DNA of 64,000 nucleotides from Nonomuraea jabiensis (GTDB taxonomy: Bacteria; Actinomycetota; Actinomycetes; Streptosporangiales; Streptosporangiaceae), in the NCBI RefSeq assembly GCF_014204795.1, contig NZ_JACHMB010000001.1, positions 992,001-1,056,000 of the forward strand. The letters are read 5' to 3'. Below are positions 10,501-44,262 of this stretch, in pieces. The notes under the pieces are model-generated. The model did no database searches and had not been told where the DNA came from. It saw nothing but the letters and a program-made list of their open reading frames with translations. Positions within the stretch are counted from its first letter, which is position 1, and each line of letters begins with the position of its first letter. A program made the translations under genes and the position numbers.

Positions 10501-10907
10501 TCCAGGTACGCGTGGCAGCCGACCCCGCCGATGACCTGCCCGTCGCCGCGCCCGATCCAGTACGCCAGCTGGACCGGGGTGAGCGGGAACGGCGCCGCCT
10601 CGTCCACGACCGGCTCCGGCGCGGGGACCTGCGCGGGCGGGGACAGCCGCGAGCCGACCAGCGACCACCAGGCCGCGAGCGTGAACTCCGTCGCCAGCTC
10701 GCTGAACGCGATGCCGGCCCCGGCGCGCCGCCATCGTCCGGCCAGCCTCATCGCGCGGAGCGAGTCGAGCCCCAGGCTGATCAGGTCGGCGTGGTCGGTG
10801 ACCGCCGAGGGGTCGAGGTCGAGCTGGCCCGCGATGTCCGCGCGCATCGATTCGAGGGTCGGCGGAGAGGTGGAAGGGGCATGGGGGACGACGGCTTTGT
10901 CCGACAC
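4545..10907 (-). CDS. NRPS, ArCP-Cy-A-PCP-Cy-A-PCP, aryl-bis(thiazoline) assembly
   Basis: The 2120-residue protein starts with an aryl carrier domain (LGLDSL, phosphopantetheine Ser49), which should be loaded by the AMP ligase at 46645-48234. Cy1 begins near residue 107 and has DFLVADVLG, with Gly in place of the usual last Ser of DxxxxDxxS. A1 has code DLYNLSLIWK (Cys), and PCP1 is near 1068. Cy2 begins near 1127 with DNIIVDALS. A2 has code DLFNLSLIWK (Cys), and PCP2 is near 2067. The protein ends in an acidic tail (TADDTQETEEGVL), suited to the TubC docking domain of the next protein. The order recalls HMWP2, except that both Cy modules here keep their own A domain, as described for coelibactin-type systems. 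The GTG start has only a weak GGCGGG upstream. The expected product is a 2-aryl-bis-thiazoline(/-idine) thioester. Confidence 0.95.
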   Translation of the reverse strand: MSDKAVVPHAPSTSPPTLESMRADIAGQLDLDPSAVTDHADLISLGLDSLRAMRLAGRWRRAGAGIAFSELATEFTLAAWWSLVGSRLSPPAQVPAPEPVVDEAAPFPLTPVQLAYWIGRGDGQVIGGVGCHAYLEFDGSGIDPARLERAVRALIDRHGMLRAIFHDDGTQQITDTSPWPGLTVHDLTVHDLTGHGLGEEAAAAVRERLSHRRFDASRGEVFDVRLSLLPGGRSRVHFEVDFLVADVLGLQILLRDLARLYLDPDRPLPAPACSFPRYLAARDAERAARRVRDQEYWRGRLDELPGAPQLPLAVEPGRIARPRFVRRERWLPLDSWRRIQEQARAYGLTPAMVLAAAYAEVLAAWSGEPRFLLNLPLFDRDETVHPDVADLVADFTNLILLAADLSETQPFAERARTLQARFRADARHTGYSGVEVLRDLARNGEHTGAPVVFACNLGTELIVPEVREAFGAPGWMITQTPQVWLDHQINEYDQGLHLAWDAVEELFAPGVLDAMFAAYGGLLEWLAEGDWSVAAPVGLPAGQAVVRERVNSTSGPLPEGVLHGRFFEWARREPDRVALIADGRVVSYGALADRALRVAGHLRAAGVVPGDAVGVVLPKGPDQVAAVLGVLAAGGVYVPVGVDQPVARRERILSRAGARHVLTGLPSEEQPAELVAVAPDMSAYVIFTSGSTGEPKGVEVSHRAALNTIEDINQRFGVGPDDRVLAVSALDFDLSVYDIFGLLSVGGALVLPEEGERRDAQRWAELCAAHGVTIWNTVPTLLDMLLHTAVPSSLRLALVSGDWVGLDLQARLAAHSACRLVALGGATEAAIWSNAWEVDGVPAHWTSIPYGLPLRNQRYRVVDRRGRDCPDWVAGELWIGGAGVAVGYRGDPETTSAKFVEHEGERWYRTGDLGRYWPDGTLEFLGRADHQVKIRGHRIELGEIEAALEASPQVARAVAVAVGDRRQRRLAAFVTPEDVDLDKLRSFLSDRLPGYAIPPTITVLDRLPLTANGKIDRSALAALVVETADSAVQEPPVGPAETVLARIWADLLEVPAVQRTDSFFALGGDSLLATRMIARLRAEGVADARLSLLFERPVLADFAATFTMGQAAAPAPVLVPDVEHRHDPFPPTEVQRAYWLGRAEHFTLGGVGCHFYTEFDGDIDLDRLETAWNLLIERHEMLRAVFEQDGLQRILPEVPPFAIAAADSVEQLREQMSHQVLDVSSWPLFDARAARHDGGVRLGVSFDNIIVDALSMMVFFAELDQLYHDPEAVLPPIEVSFRDYVLAQTPDPAVFETAKEYWAARLPELPPAPRLPLRVDPAMIDRPRFARREFRMPAERWRTITDLARRHELTPATVLAAAFGEVLGRWSGQEALTLNLTLFDRREVHPDIHRVLGDFTSLLLAGYRPGAGWLDGARGLQEEVWRGLEHGEVSAVWVMRELARRSDSIEMTMPVVFTSTLGVAGAFGPSFAEQVWGVSQTPQVWLDSQVGEVEGDLLVRWDAVEELFAPGVLDAMFAAYGGLLEWLAEGDWSVAAPVGLPAGQAVVRERVNATSGPLPEGVLHEGFFEWARREPDRVALVADGRVVSYGALADRALQVAGHLRAAGVVTGDAVGVVLPKGPDQVAAVLGVLAAGGVYVPVGVDQPVARRERILSRAGARHVLTGLPGEARRLAEPVMVAPDMSAYVIFTSGSTGEPKGVEVSHRAALNTIEDINQRFGVGPDDRVLAVSALDFDLSVFDIFGLLSAGGALVLPQEDERRDAQAWARLCAAHGVTIWNTVPTLLDMLLHTAVPSSLRLALVSGDWVGLDLQARLTAQSACRLVALGGATEAAIWSNAWEVDRVPAHWTSIPYGLPLRNQRYRVVDRRGRDCPDWVAGELWIGGAGVAIGYRGDPETTSAKFIQCEGERWYRTGDLGRYWPDGTLEFLGRADHQVKIRGHRIELGEIEAALEASPQVARAVAVAVGDRRQRRLAAFVTPEDVDLDKLRSFLSDRLPGYAIPPTITVLDRLPLTANGKIDRSALATQLEPLPDDDPPRPGTETLLAELWAELLEIPQPGRGQSFFALGGDSLLATRFADLVRRRLGVELSLRRFFATPTIADCAEAIGLTADDTQETEEGVL
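4840..6420 (-). repeat. Near-identical A2 block; partner copy at about 7850-9415
   Basis: The end of Cy2 and most of A2 are nearly identical at DNA level to the end of Cy1 and most of A1 in the same gene (about 1.5 kb each). Only scattered differences are visible, including Tyr versus Phe at one code position. The flanking Cy cores and PCPs differ much more, which indicates recent duplication or gene conversion of the cysteine-activating unit. Confidence 0.85.
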
Positions 10908-10943
10908 GAGAGAACCCGCCTATCGAGTAGTGCCTGCATCACG

Positions 10944-10974
10944 CCCGCGGCCGGGGTGGGGACCCGGCCGCGGG
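10944..10974 (-). terminator. GC-rich perfect hairpin between two NRPS genes
   Basis: The arms cccgcggccggg (10944-10955) and cccggccgcggg (10963-10974) form a 12-bp perfect stem with a 7-base loop, beginning 4 bases past the stop of the glycine NRPS. No T-tract follows on the transcribed strand, so it could be a terminator, a processing site or a partial attenuator. It sits exactly at the boundary between the tetramate genes and the aryl-thiazoline NRPS genes. Confidence 0.5.
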
Positions 10975-10978
10975 TCCG

Positions 10979-13900
10979 TCAGAGGTTCGCGTTGGCCGCC
11001 TGCAGCCTCCGGGCGAGGCCGGCCGGCGTCGGCTCCTCGAAGATGTCCTTCAGCTTGAGCCTGATCTGGGTCGCCCGCTTGATCTCCTGCAGCAGCTTGA
11101 CCGCCAGCAGCGAGTGCCCGCCGAGCGCGAAGAAGTGGCTGCTGGGGCCGAGATCGGTGCGGTTGAGCATGACCTTCCAGAGCGCCACCAGGGAGTCGAC
11201 CAGCTGGTCCCCGCTCTCGGACGGGAGTTCCTCCTCCTCCACGCTGGCCTCGGCGTCGCGCAGCTCCATGGCCAGGCGGCGGAGGGCGGGGTAGTCGACC
11301 TTGTCGTTGCCCGTCATCGGGAACGCGTCCACGGTCACGTACTCCTGGGGGGTCGCGGCGTACGGGAGGGAGGCGCTGGCGTGCTCCCACAGCTCCGAGG
11401 TGACCTCGGGGCGGTCCGGCGCCACCACGAAGGCCCACAGGACGGCGTCGGCGCTTGGGTCGCCGACGACCACGACCGCGGCGGCCCTGACGTCCGGGTG
11501 GGTCAGCAGCACGCCCTCGACCTCGGCCAGCTCGATCCGGTTGCCGCGCAGCTTGATCTGGCGGTCGAGCCTGCCGAGGATCTCCAGCCGGCCGTCGGAC
11601 GTCCACTGGGCCAGGTCGCCCGTGCGGTAGAACCGGCCGTACACGGGGTGCTCGCCGAACCGCTCGGCGGTCAGCTCCGGGCGGTTGTGGTAGCCGATGG
11701 CCACCCCGTCGCCGGCGATGCAGAGCTCGCCCCGCGTGCCGATCGGCAGCGGGCGGCCGTCGGGGGCGGAGACGTACACCTTGGTGTTCGCGATGGGGAC
11801 GCCCACGTCGACGCGGTCGGCGGCCGGGTCGATGCGGCCGGAGGTGGACCAGATCGTGGTCTCGGTGGGGCCGTACACGTTGTAGAGCTCGCACCCGGTC
11901 GCGGACAGCCGCTTGGCCAGGACGGCGGGCATCGGCTCGCCGCCGCAGAGCACGCGGCGGCCGGCCAGCTGCCCGGCCACCTGGTCGATGACCAGGCGCC
12001 AGGTGGTCGGCGTGGCCTGGGCGATGGTGACCTCGTAGCGCCGCAGCGCCTCGGCGAGGGGTTCGCCCTGGGTGCGGGCGTCGTCCGGCGCGACGGCCAG
12101 GCGCGCGCCCGTCGTCAGGGGCAGGAACAGCTCCAGGGCGGAGATGTCGAAGCTGAACGTGGTCAGCCAGAGCACGGTGTCCGCCGGGCTCACGGCCAGC
12201 TGGTGCGCGAAGTGCGCGATCAGGTTGGCGAGGCTGTAGTGGTCGATCAGCGTGCCCTTGGGGAGCCCGGTGGAGCCGCTGGTGTAGATGAGGTACGCGC
12301 AGTCCTCCGGCCTGACGCTGTTGAACGCCGTCACCGTGCCGGAGACGGGCGTCACCGAGTCGACGGGGACGAGCGGCAGGACCGTACGGTCGCCGGAGAC
12401 GGCGATCCCCTCACCGGCGAGGACCACGGCGGCGCCCGCGTCGTCGAGCTGGTAGTCGAGCCGCTGCTGGGGGTGGTCGGGTTCGAGCGGCAGGTACGCC
12501 GCCCCGGCGAGCCACGCGCCGACGGCGGCCGCGGCCAGCTCGGGACCTCGCCGCGCGAGCAGCGCGACGACGTCGCCCCTGCCCACGCCGGCGGCCCGCA
12601 GCGCGTCGCGGGTGGCCTCGGCGGCGGCCCACAGGCGGCGTAACCCGACGCGGCGCTCGCCGTCGAGCACCGCGTCGGTGTCCTCCGGCGGCGCGGCGGA
12701 GACCTGGCGGGCGATCTTGTCCAGTATGGTCGCCGGCGTCACGGCGCGTTCGGTGGCGTTGGCGAGCTCGATGGCCGCCCGGTCCTGGTAGCACCAGACG
12801 GGAAGGTCCGCGAGCGGCGTGTCGGGCTGCTCCGCGAGCGTGACGAGCAGCTCGTCGAAGCGGGCCAGCAGCAGCTCCACGTCGGCCCGGTCCAGGACGT
12901 CCACGCAGAACGCGGTCCTGATCCTGATCGCCTCGGGGGTGGAGGTGACGAAGAACTCCAGGTCGAACTTGCTGAAGCCGTTCTCGATCACCACCTGGGC
13001 GGCCCGCAGCCCGCCCAGCATGAACTCGGCGGACAGGTCGGCGGGCACGTAGTTGAAGGTGTGCCGGAAGAGGTTGTTGCGCCAGCCGTCGCGGGGAACG
13101 ATCTCCAGCAGGTCGTCCACCGGGTGGTCGGCGTGCGACATGGCCTCCATGAACGTGCGGCGGGTGAGCCGCGTGTGCGTGCGGAAGGTGTTCGCCGACT
13201 GCACGCGGGTGCGCAGGGTGAGCACGTTGATGTGGTAGCCGATCCGGGTGGCGGCCTCGGGCGTCCGCACGCTGACGGGCGAGCCGATGGTGAGGTCGGG
13301 GCCGGCGCCGTGGGCGGCGAGCAGCACGCCGTACGCGGCCATGAGGACGACCGACTCCGGCGACCGCAGCTCGCGCTGCATCTGCCGGGCCGCGTCCCGC
13401 GCGGCGGGGGACAGCTCCCAGTTGACCACGTCACCGAGGAGGGTGACCTGCGAGGCTTCCGGCTGCTCGCACCACAGGTCCAGCTCGTCGGCGCGGAACC
13501 CGTCCAGCTTGTCGTGCCAGAACTCCCGGCTGCGCGGTTGGGCGGCCGGCTCCTCCCAGGCCGGCACGGTGTCGCGCGGCGGCGACTCGCCCGCCGCGAG
13601 GGCGTTGTAGGTCGCGGCGAGCTCGTTCATCAGCAGCGCGGACGACAGCCCGTCGAAGATCGAGTGGTGGATCGCCAGGCAGTAGACCTCGCCCGCGTCC
13701 TCCTCCAGGACGGCGGCGCGCACCAGGAGCTCGCCGTCCGGCTGGAACGGCCGGGCCACGAACTCCGTCAGCCACTCGCGCGTGGCGTCCCGGCCGGCCT
13801 CCTCGAAGCGCAGCTCGGCGTACCCGGGCGGCAGGACCTCCCGCGTCATGCCCTCGGCCTCGATCCCGAAGACCGTGCGCAGGATCTCGTGCCGGCGCAG

Positions 13901-14059
13901 GACGTGGTTGATCGCGTCCAGCATGAGGGTGCGGCTCGGCAGCCTCGCCACGCTGAACGCCACGCCCAGGTTGTTCACCCCGGTACCGGGGACCAGCTCT
14001 TCCAGCATCCACAGCGCCTGCTCCTTGCGCGAGGCGCGCTGACCCAGCATCTGCTCCAT
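10979..14059 (-). CDS. NRPS, C-A-PCP, glycine-specific
   Basis: This single module should join glycine to a polyketide beta-ketoacyl thioester before tetramate closure. The condensation domain carries HHSIFDG near residue 137. The A domain has A3 (YTSGSTGLPKG) near 594. Its code reads D-I-L-Q-L-G-V-I-W-K, one residue from the classic glycine code DILQLGLIWK. A PCP (LGGHSL) lies near 980. There is no TE, docking helix or epimerase. An ATG at 14065 overlaps the upstream stop (ATGA), but the SD-like GGAGAG at 14066-14071 touches it; the ATG at 14059 is 6 bases away and is the better start. The gene follows the cysteine hydrolase directly, as expected if that enzyme acts on this PCP. Domain calls are firm; glycine is very likely. 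Confidence 0.93.
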   Translation of the reverse strand: MEQMLGQRASRKEQALWMLEELVPGTGVNNLGVAFSVARLPSRTLMLDAINHVLRRHEILRTVFGIEAEGMTREVLPPGYAELRFEEAGRDATREWLTEFVARPFQPDGELLVRAAVLEEDAGEVYCLAIHHSIFDGLSSALLMNELAATYNALAAGESPPRDTVPAWEEPAAQPRSREFWHDKLDGFRADELDLWCEQPEASQVTLLGDVVNWELSPAARDAARQMQRELRSPESVVLMAAYGVLLAAHGAGPDLTIGSPVSVRTPEAATRIGYHINVLTLRTRVQSANTFRTHTRLTRRTFMEAMSHADHPVDDLLEIVPRDGWRNNLFRHTFNYVPADLSAEFMLGGLRAAQVVIENGFSKFDLEFFVTSTPEAIRIRTAFCVDVLDRADVELLLARFDELLVTLAEQPDTPLADLPVWCYQDRAAIELANATERAVTPATILDKIARQVSAAPPEDTDAVLDGERRVGLRRLWAAAEATRDALRAAGVGRGDVVALLARRGPELAAAAVGAWLAGAAYLPLEPDHPQQRLDYQLDDAGAAVVLAGEGIAVSGDRTVLPLVPVDSVTPVSGTVTAFNSVRPEDCAYLIYTSGSTGLPKGTLIDHYSLANLIAHFAHQLAVSPADTVLWLTTFSFDISALELFLPLTTGARLAVAPDDARTQGEPLAEALRRYEVTIAQATPTTWRLVIDQVAGQLAGRRVLCGGEPMPAVLAKRLSATGCELYNVYGPTETTIWSTSGRIDPAADRVDVGVPIANTKVYVSAPDGRPLPIGTRGELCIAGDGVAIGYHNRPELTAERFGEHPVYGRFYRTGDLAQWTSDGRLEILGRLDRQIKLRGNRIELAEVEGVLLTHPDVRAAAVVVVGDPSADAVLWAFVVAPDRPEVTSELWEHASASLPYAATPQEYVTVDAFPMTGNDKVDYPALRRLAMELRDAEASVEEEELPSESGDQLVDSLVALWKVMLNRTDLGPSSHFFALGGHSLLAVKLLQEIKRATQIRLKLKDIFEEPTPAGLARRLQAANANL

Positions 14060-14061
14060 GA

Positions 14062-14880
14062 TCATCTCTCCAGCAGCTTGGTGACGGCCCTGGCGACCTC
14101 GTCCGAGGTGAGCAGCACGTCGTGGCCCTCCTCGAACCTGAGCTCCTCCGCCACGACGGTGCGGCCGGAGTCACGCAGCCGGTTCAGGCCGTTCCTCGGG
14201 TTGGACGAGCTCACCGCGGTGGCGCGCAGCCACCCCTCCCAGGGGTCCAGGTGGTCGGCGTAGGTGAGGAAGGCCAGGAAGGCGCTGAACGTCTCCCACA
14301 TCTCCTCGGAGTACTCCGGGTCGAACCCGGCCCTTTCGAACGCGCGGTGCCCGACCTCGCGGAAGGTGGCATACAGGTGTGCGGCGTAACCCTCGACCGT
14401 GATCCCCTCGACCTGGAGCATCGTGTCCATGGTCTCCCGGAGCTGGGCGACGTCCTCCTCGTTCAGGATCGAGGAGAGGATGCCGAAGACCTTGCCGAAC
14501 TGGAAGTAGACGTTCTCCAGGCTCGTGGGCTCCGGGTCGAAGAGGATCAGCTCGGGCGCCGAGCCCTGCAGCTCGGCCAGCCGGTCAACGAGCTCGGCCG
14601 CGTAGACGGCGCCCACGCAGTAGCCCATGACCGCGTGGACCTTCCTGCCGCTCTCCTTGATGGGCTCCACCCAGGAACGGACATAGGCGGCACCGTCGAT
14701 CCCGCAACCGGGCGCCACGGCGGGCGGGCGCACGTGCCAGAAGGTCGCGTCGTAGTCAATGTTCGCCACCAGCTCGGGGAAGCCCGCCTCCGCGCGGCCG
14801 GTCTCCGTGAAGTCGACGCAGAGGACGAGTTCCGCCGAGTTGGATGCTTTGAGCGTCGTCCAAGTGGTTACCAGGGTCAT
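14062..14880 (-). CDS. Cysteine-dependent alpha/beta hydrolase, probable Dieckmann (tetramate) cyclase
   Basis: This 272-residue protein looks like a thioesterase, but the nucleophile elbow is GYCVG, with Cys in place of Ser. Counted from the ATG at 14880, the nucleophile is Cys88 (codon 14617-14619). A likely acid is Asp115 (LILFDPEP) and the likely base is His253 (EEGHDVLL). This Cys-Asp-His layout is that of the TrdC/NcmC/SlgL Dieckmann cyclases, which release beta-ketoacyl-aminoacyl-PCP as tetramic acids; from memory the TrdC triad carries the same numbers. AAAGGA abuts an in-frame ATG at 14886 and is 6 bases from 14880, so the latter is preferred. The neighbouring glycine module and the keto-terminated PKS support the role. 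The alternative is an editing type II thioesterase with an unusual Cys. Confidence 0.83.
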   Translation of the reverse strand: MTLVTTWTTLKASNSAELVLCVDFTETGRAEAGFPELVANIDYDATFWHVRPPAVAPGCGIDGAAYVRSWVEPIKESGRKVHAVMGYCVGAVYAAELVDRLAELQGSAPELILFDPEPTSLENVYFQFGKVFGILSSILNEEDVAQLRETMDTMLQVEGITVEGYAAHLYATFREVGHRAFERAGFDPEYSEEMWETFSAFLAFLTYADHLDPWEGWLRATAVSSSNPRNGLNRLRDSGRTVVAEELRFEEGHDVLLTSDEVARAVTKLLER

Positions 14881-14906
14881 GATCATTCCTTTGATCGGAG
14901 TTCTGC

Positions 14907-42332
<27,426 letters not shown>

Positions 42333-42389
42333 TGAACCAATCCAGATTCCGACGGAGCGAGCAGAGGGCAGGGAAACGCTCTTGGGCCA

Positions 42390-43292
42390 TCAGCTGATGA
42401 CGTCGTACTTGCCGAATCCGGTGCCGACGGTGACCGGCTCGCGGAAGAGGTCGAGCGGGTCCTCGGGCCTGAACTTCCCGGAGTGCAGGTACGCCTCGAG
42501 CGTCCCGTCGGGGCGCAGGCCCAGCAGGTCGGGCCGGCCGTCCAGGTCGATGTCGGTGAGCGTCATCAGGCGCATGTCCTGCCAGCCGTGGGCGACGGTG
42601 TACCAGGTGCCCTCGGAGGTCGCGGCGGCCGGGGTGCCGGGCGGGGCCGCGAACTCGTACAGGTCGAGGTCGCCGTTCGCGCGGCGGACCAGCAGGTCCA
42701 GGTTGCCGTTGCCGGTGAAGTCGGCCATGGCGATGGGCAGGTCGTCGACGCCGACCTCGGTGAGCCGCACCGGGTCCTTGTCGTAGGTGTCGTTCCGCAC
42801 GACTCCCTGGTCGCGGTGGGGGAAGACGTCCACGTTGCCGGCGTCCTTGCCTTTGCCGAACGTGTCGTCGGTGCCGGTGCCGGTCACGTCGGCGAACCCG
42901 ATGGTCTCCCATTCCCGGCCGTCGTCGCGCTTGCCGGACACCCGGATCGGCTCGGCGAACGGGCCGATCTCGCCGGGGCCGCCCAGGTTGCGCAGCAGGA
43001 AGAAGCCGTGCTCGCCGTTCTCGCCGGGGTTGATGCCGTACTCGCTCGCGCTGAACGCGCAGATGTCGGCGCGGCCGTCGCCGGTCGCGTCGACGGCGCG
43101 GATGAAGAAGAACCGCCACCAGCCGAAGCCGTCACCGATCTTCACCGGATCGCCGTAGGTCCCGGTCCCGTTGAACTCGCCGCTGTGCGGATGGACGAAC
43201 AATTCACCGGTTTCCGTATTGCGCACCAACAGGTCCGGCCGCCCGTCGCCGCGGAAGGAACGGCACTGGCCGTTCGCGAAACTCGACGCCAT
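42390..43292 (-). CDS. FG-GAP/VCBS-repeat beta-propeller protein of unknown role
   Basis: This 300-residue protein contains five D-x-(D/N/T)-G-x-x-D-type repeats, around residues 14-22, 68-77, 135-143, 191-200 and 247-256. The spacing of about 55-65 residues fits FG-GAP/VCBS beta-propeller blades with Ca2+-binding loops. The first and last blades resemble each other (HSGEF...IGDGFG versus HSGKF...VGTGFG), suggesting ring closure. There is no signal peptide or membrane segment, so it should be cytoplasmic, although most family members are exported or surface proteins. The ATG has a good SD (GGGGAGGAG at 43302-43310, 9 bases upstream). It ends 57 bases before the giant PKS, probably in the same transcript. 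I do not recognise its function. A lectin-like, binding or cyclase-accessory role are possibilities, none supported directly. Confidence 0.85.
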   Translation of the reverse strand: MASSFANGQCRSFRGDGRPDLLVRNTETGELFVHPHSGEFNGTGTYGDPVKIGDGFGWWRFFFIRAVDATGDGRADICAFSASEYGINPGENGEHGFFLLRNLGGPGEIGPFAEPIRVSGKRDDGREWETIGFADVTGTGTDDTFGKGKDAGNVDVFPHRDQGVVRNDTYDKDPVRLTEVGVDDLPIAMADFTGNGNLDLLVRRANGDLDLYEFAAPPGTPAAATSEGTWYTVAHGWQDMRLMTLTDIDLDGRPDLLGLRPDGTLEAYLHSGKFRPEDPLDLFREPVTVGTGFGKYDVIS

Positions 43293-43430
43293 TGTTGAAC
43301 GCTCCTCCCCGCCAGGATTTCCCGGTCAAGCGTCCTCAGTATTCGCGAGCCGGGATAAGGCGGGTAACCCCTAGCGCCCATTAAAGAGGCCGCTCACGCC
43401 CCACTTCGGGGGCGGACGGCACGCCGAATT
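43293..43430 (-). promoter_or_regulatory. Possible promoter region ahead of the beta-propeller and PKS genes
   Basis: This part of the largest intergenic gap lies after a hairpin and before a gene with a strong SD, so it is the likeliest internal promoter site. A weak candidate on the minus strand is TTACCC (-35, 43362-43367) and AATACT (-10, 43338-43343) with an 18-base spacer, about 45 bases before the ATG. A smaller hairpin (6-bp stem, 43397-43414) lies just upstream. No iron box or Zur-like palindrome is visible. Confidence 0.3.
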
Positions 43431-43458
43431 CCCGGCGCGCGTGACGGCGCGCGCCGGG
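43431..43458 (-). terminator. Hairpin after the ABC permease gene
   Basis: The arms cccggcgcgc (43431-43440) and gcgcgccggg (43449-43458) pair perfectly, and one more G-C pair closes the loop. The stem starts 15 bases past the permease stop. No T-run follows, as is common in high-GC actinomycetes. It probably ends the PKS-ligase-isochorismate-ABC transcript or reduces read-through. Confidence 0.5.
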
Positions 43459-43473
43459 TGCGGAGGGGACGTC

Positions 43474-44262
43474 TCAGGTGTCGCGCGAGCGGAACATCGC
43501 GAACGCGGCGAGGAGCAGGGCCGCGGTGAAGGCGGCCATCACGCCGAACCCGGCCCATGGCAGCATCCGGTCGGGCAGCTGCACGGTCGTGGTGATCTGG
43601 AGGCCGGCCGAGATCGGCCAGTACGTCTGCACCCAGTCGCCGACCGCGTCGGGCAGCAGCCTGGGCGTGATGACGGGGATGATGAAGTTGATCGCCACCA
43701 CCACGGTCGTGGCGCTCATCGTGGCCCGCAGCAGGCTGCCGACCGCCACGCCGACCAAGCCGACCAGCGCCCAGATCAGGCCCATGCCGACGACGGCGCG
43801 CAGCACGCCCGGCTGGCCGAGCGAGGCGGTGGGCGCGCCGGCCGCCCCGATCACCCGCTGCCCGAGCAAGTACGCGCCGAAGCCCGCCACCAGGCCCATC
43901 AGCAGGGCGATCAGCCCGAACGTGGCCACCTTGGCGGCCAGCAGCCGGCCGCGCCGCGGGACCACGGTCACGCTGGTGCGGATCAGGCCGGTGGCGTACT
44001 CGTGGGTCACCACCAGCACGCCCAGCGCGCCCACGGTGATCTGGGCGAACAGGAACCCGCCGTACATGCTGATGTAGGTGGGGTCGAACACCGCCCTGCC
44101 GGTCTCGGAGGCCGCCAGGTAGCCCTCGGCCGCGCCGTTGGCGGTGGCCGCGCCCAGGCCGACCATGAGCGCCACGGCGGTGAGGATCGTGGGGATGTTG
44201 GACGGTATCGTGCGGAACTTGGTCCACTCGGAGCGGATCGTGTCCGCGATGGCCACGCTCAT
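43474..44262 (-). CDS. ABC-2 type transporter permease
   Basis: This 262-residue membrane protein has about six hydrophobic segments. It starts with a cytoplasmic N-terminus typical of ABC-2 permeases (IRSEWTKFRTI), and the family motif EYATGLIRTS lies near the second membrane segment. It should form the membrane channel for the ATPase encoded just upstream, whose stop it overlaps by 4 bases (ATGA). Such DrrAB-like pairs in antibiotic loci usually export the product and give self-resistance. The sequence does not show which of the two predicted products is carried. Confidence 0.9.
   Translation of the reverse strand: MSVAIADTIRSEWTKFRTIPSNIPTILTAVALMVGLGAATANGAAEGYLAASETGRAVFDPTYISMYGGFLFAQITVGALGVLVVTHEYATGLIRTSVTVVPRRGRLLAAKVATFGLIALLMGLVAGFGAYLLGQRVIGAAGAPTASLGQPGVLRAVVGMGLIWALVGLVGVAVGSLLRATMSATTVVVAINFIIPVITPRLLPDAVGDWVQTYWPISAGLQITTTVQLPDRMLPWAGFGVMAAFTAALLLAAFAMFRSRDT

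Noticed and set aside
14062..14886. Ordinary type II (editing) thioesterase
   Set aside because: The nucleophile is Cys in GYCVG and not Ser in GxSxG, and the gene is coupled to a Gly NRPS behind a keto-ending PKS. I keep this only as a fallback.
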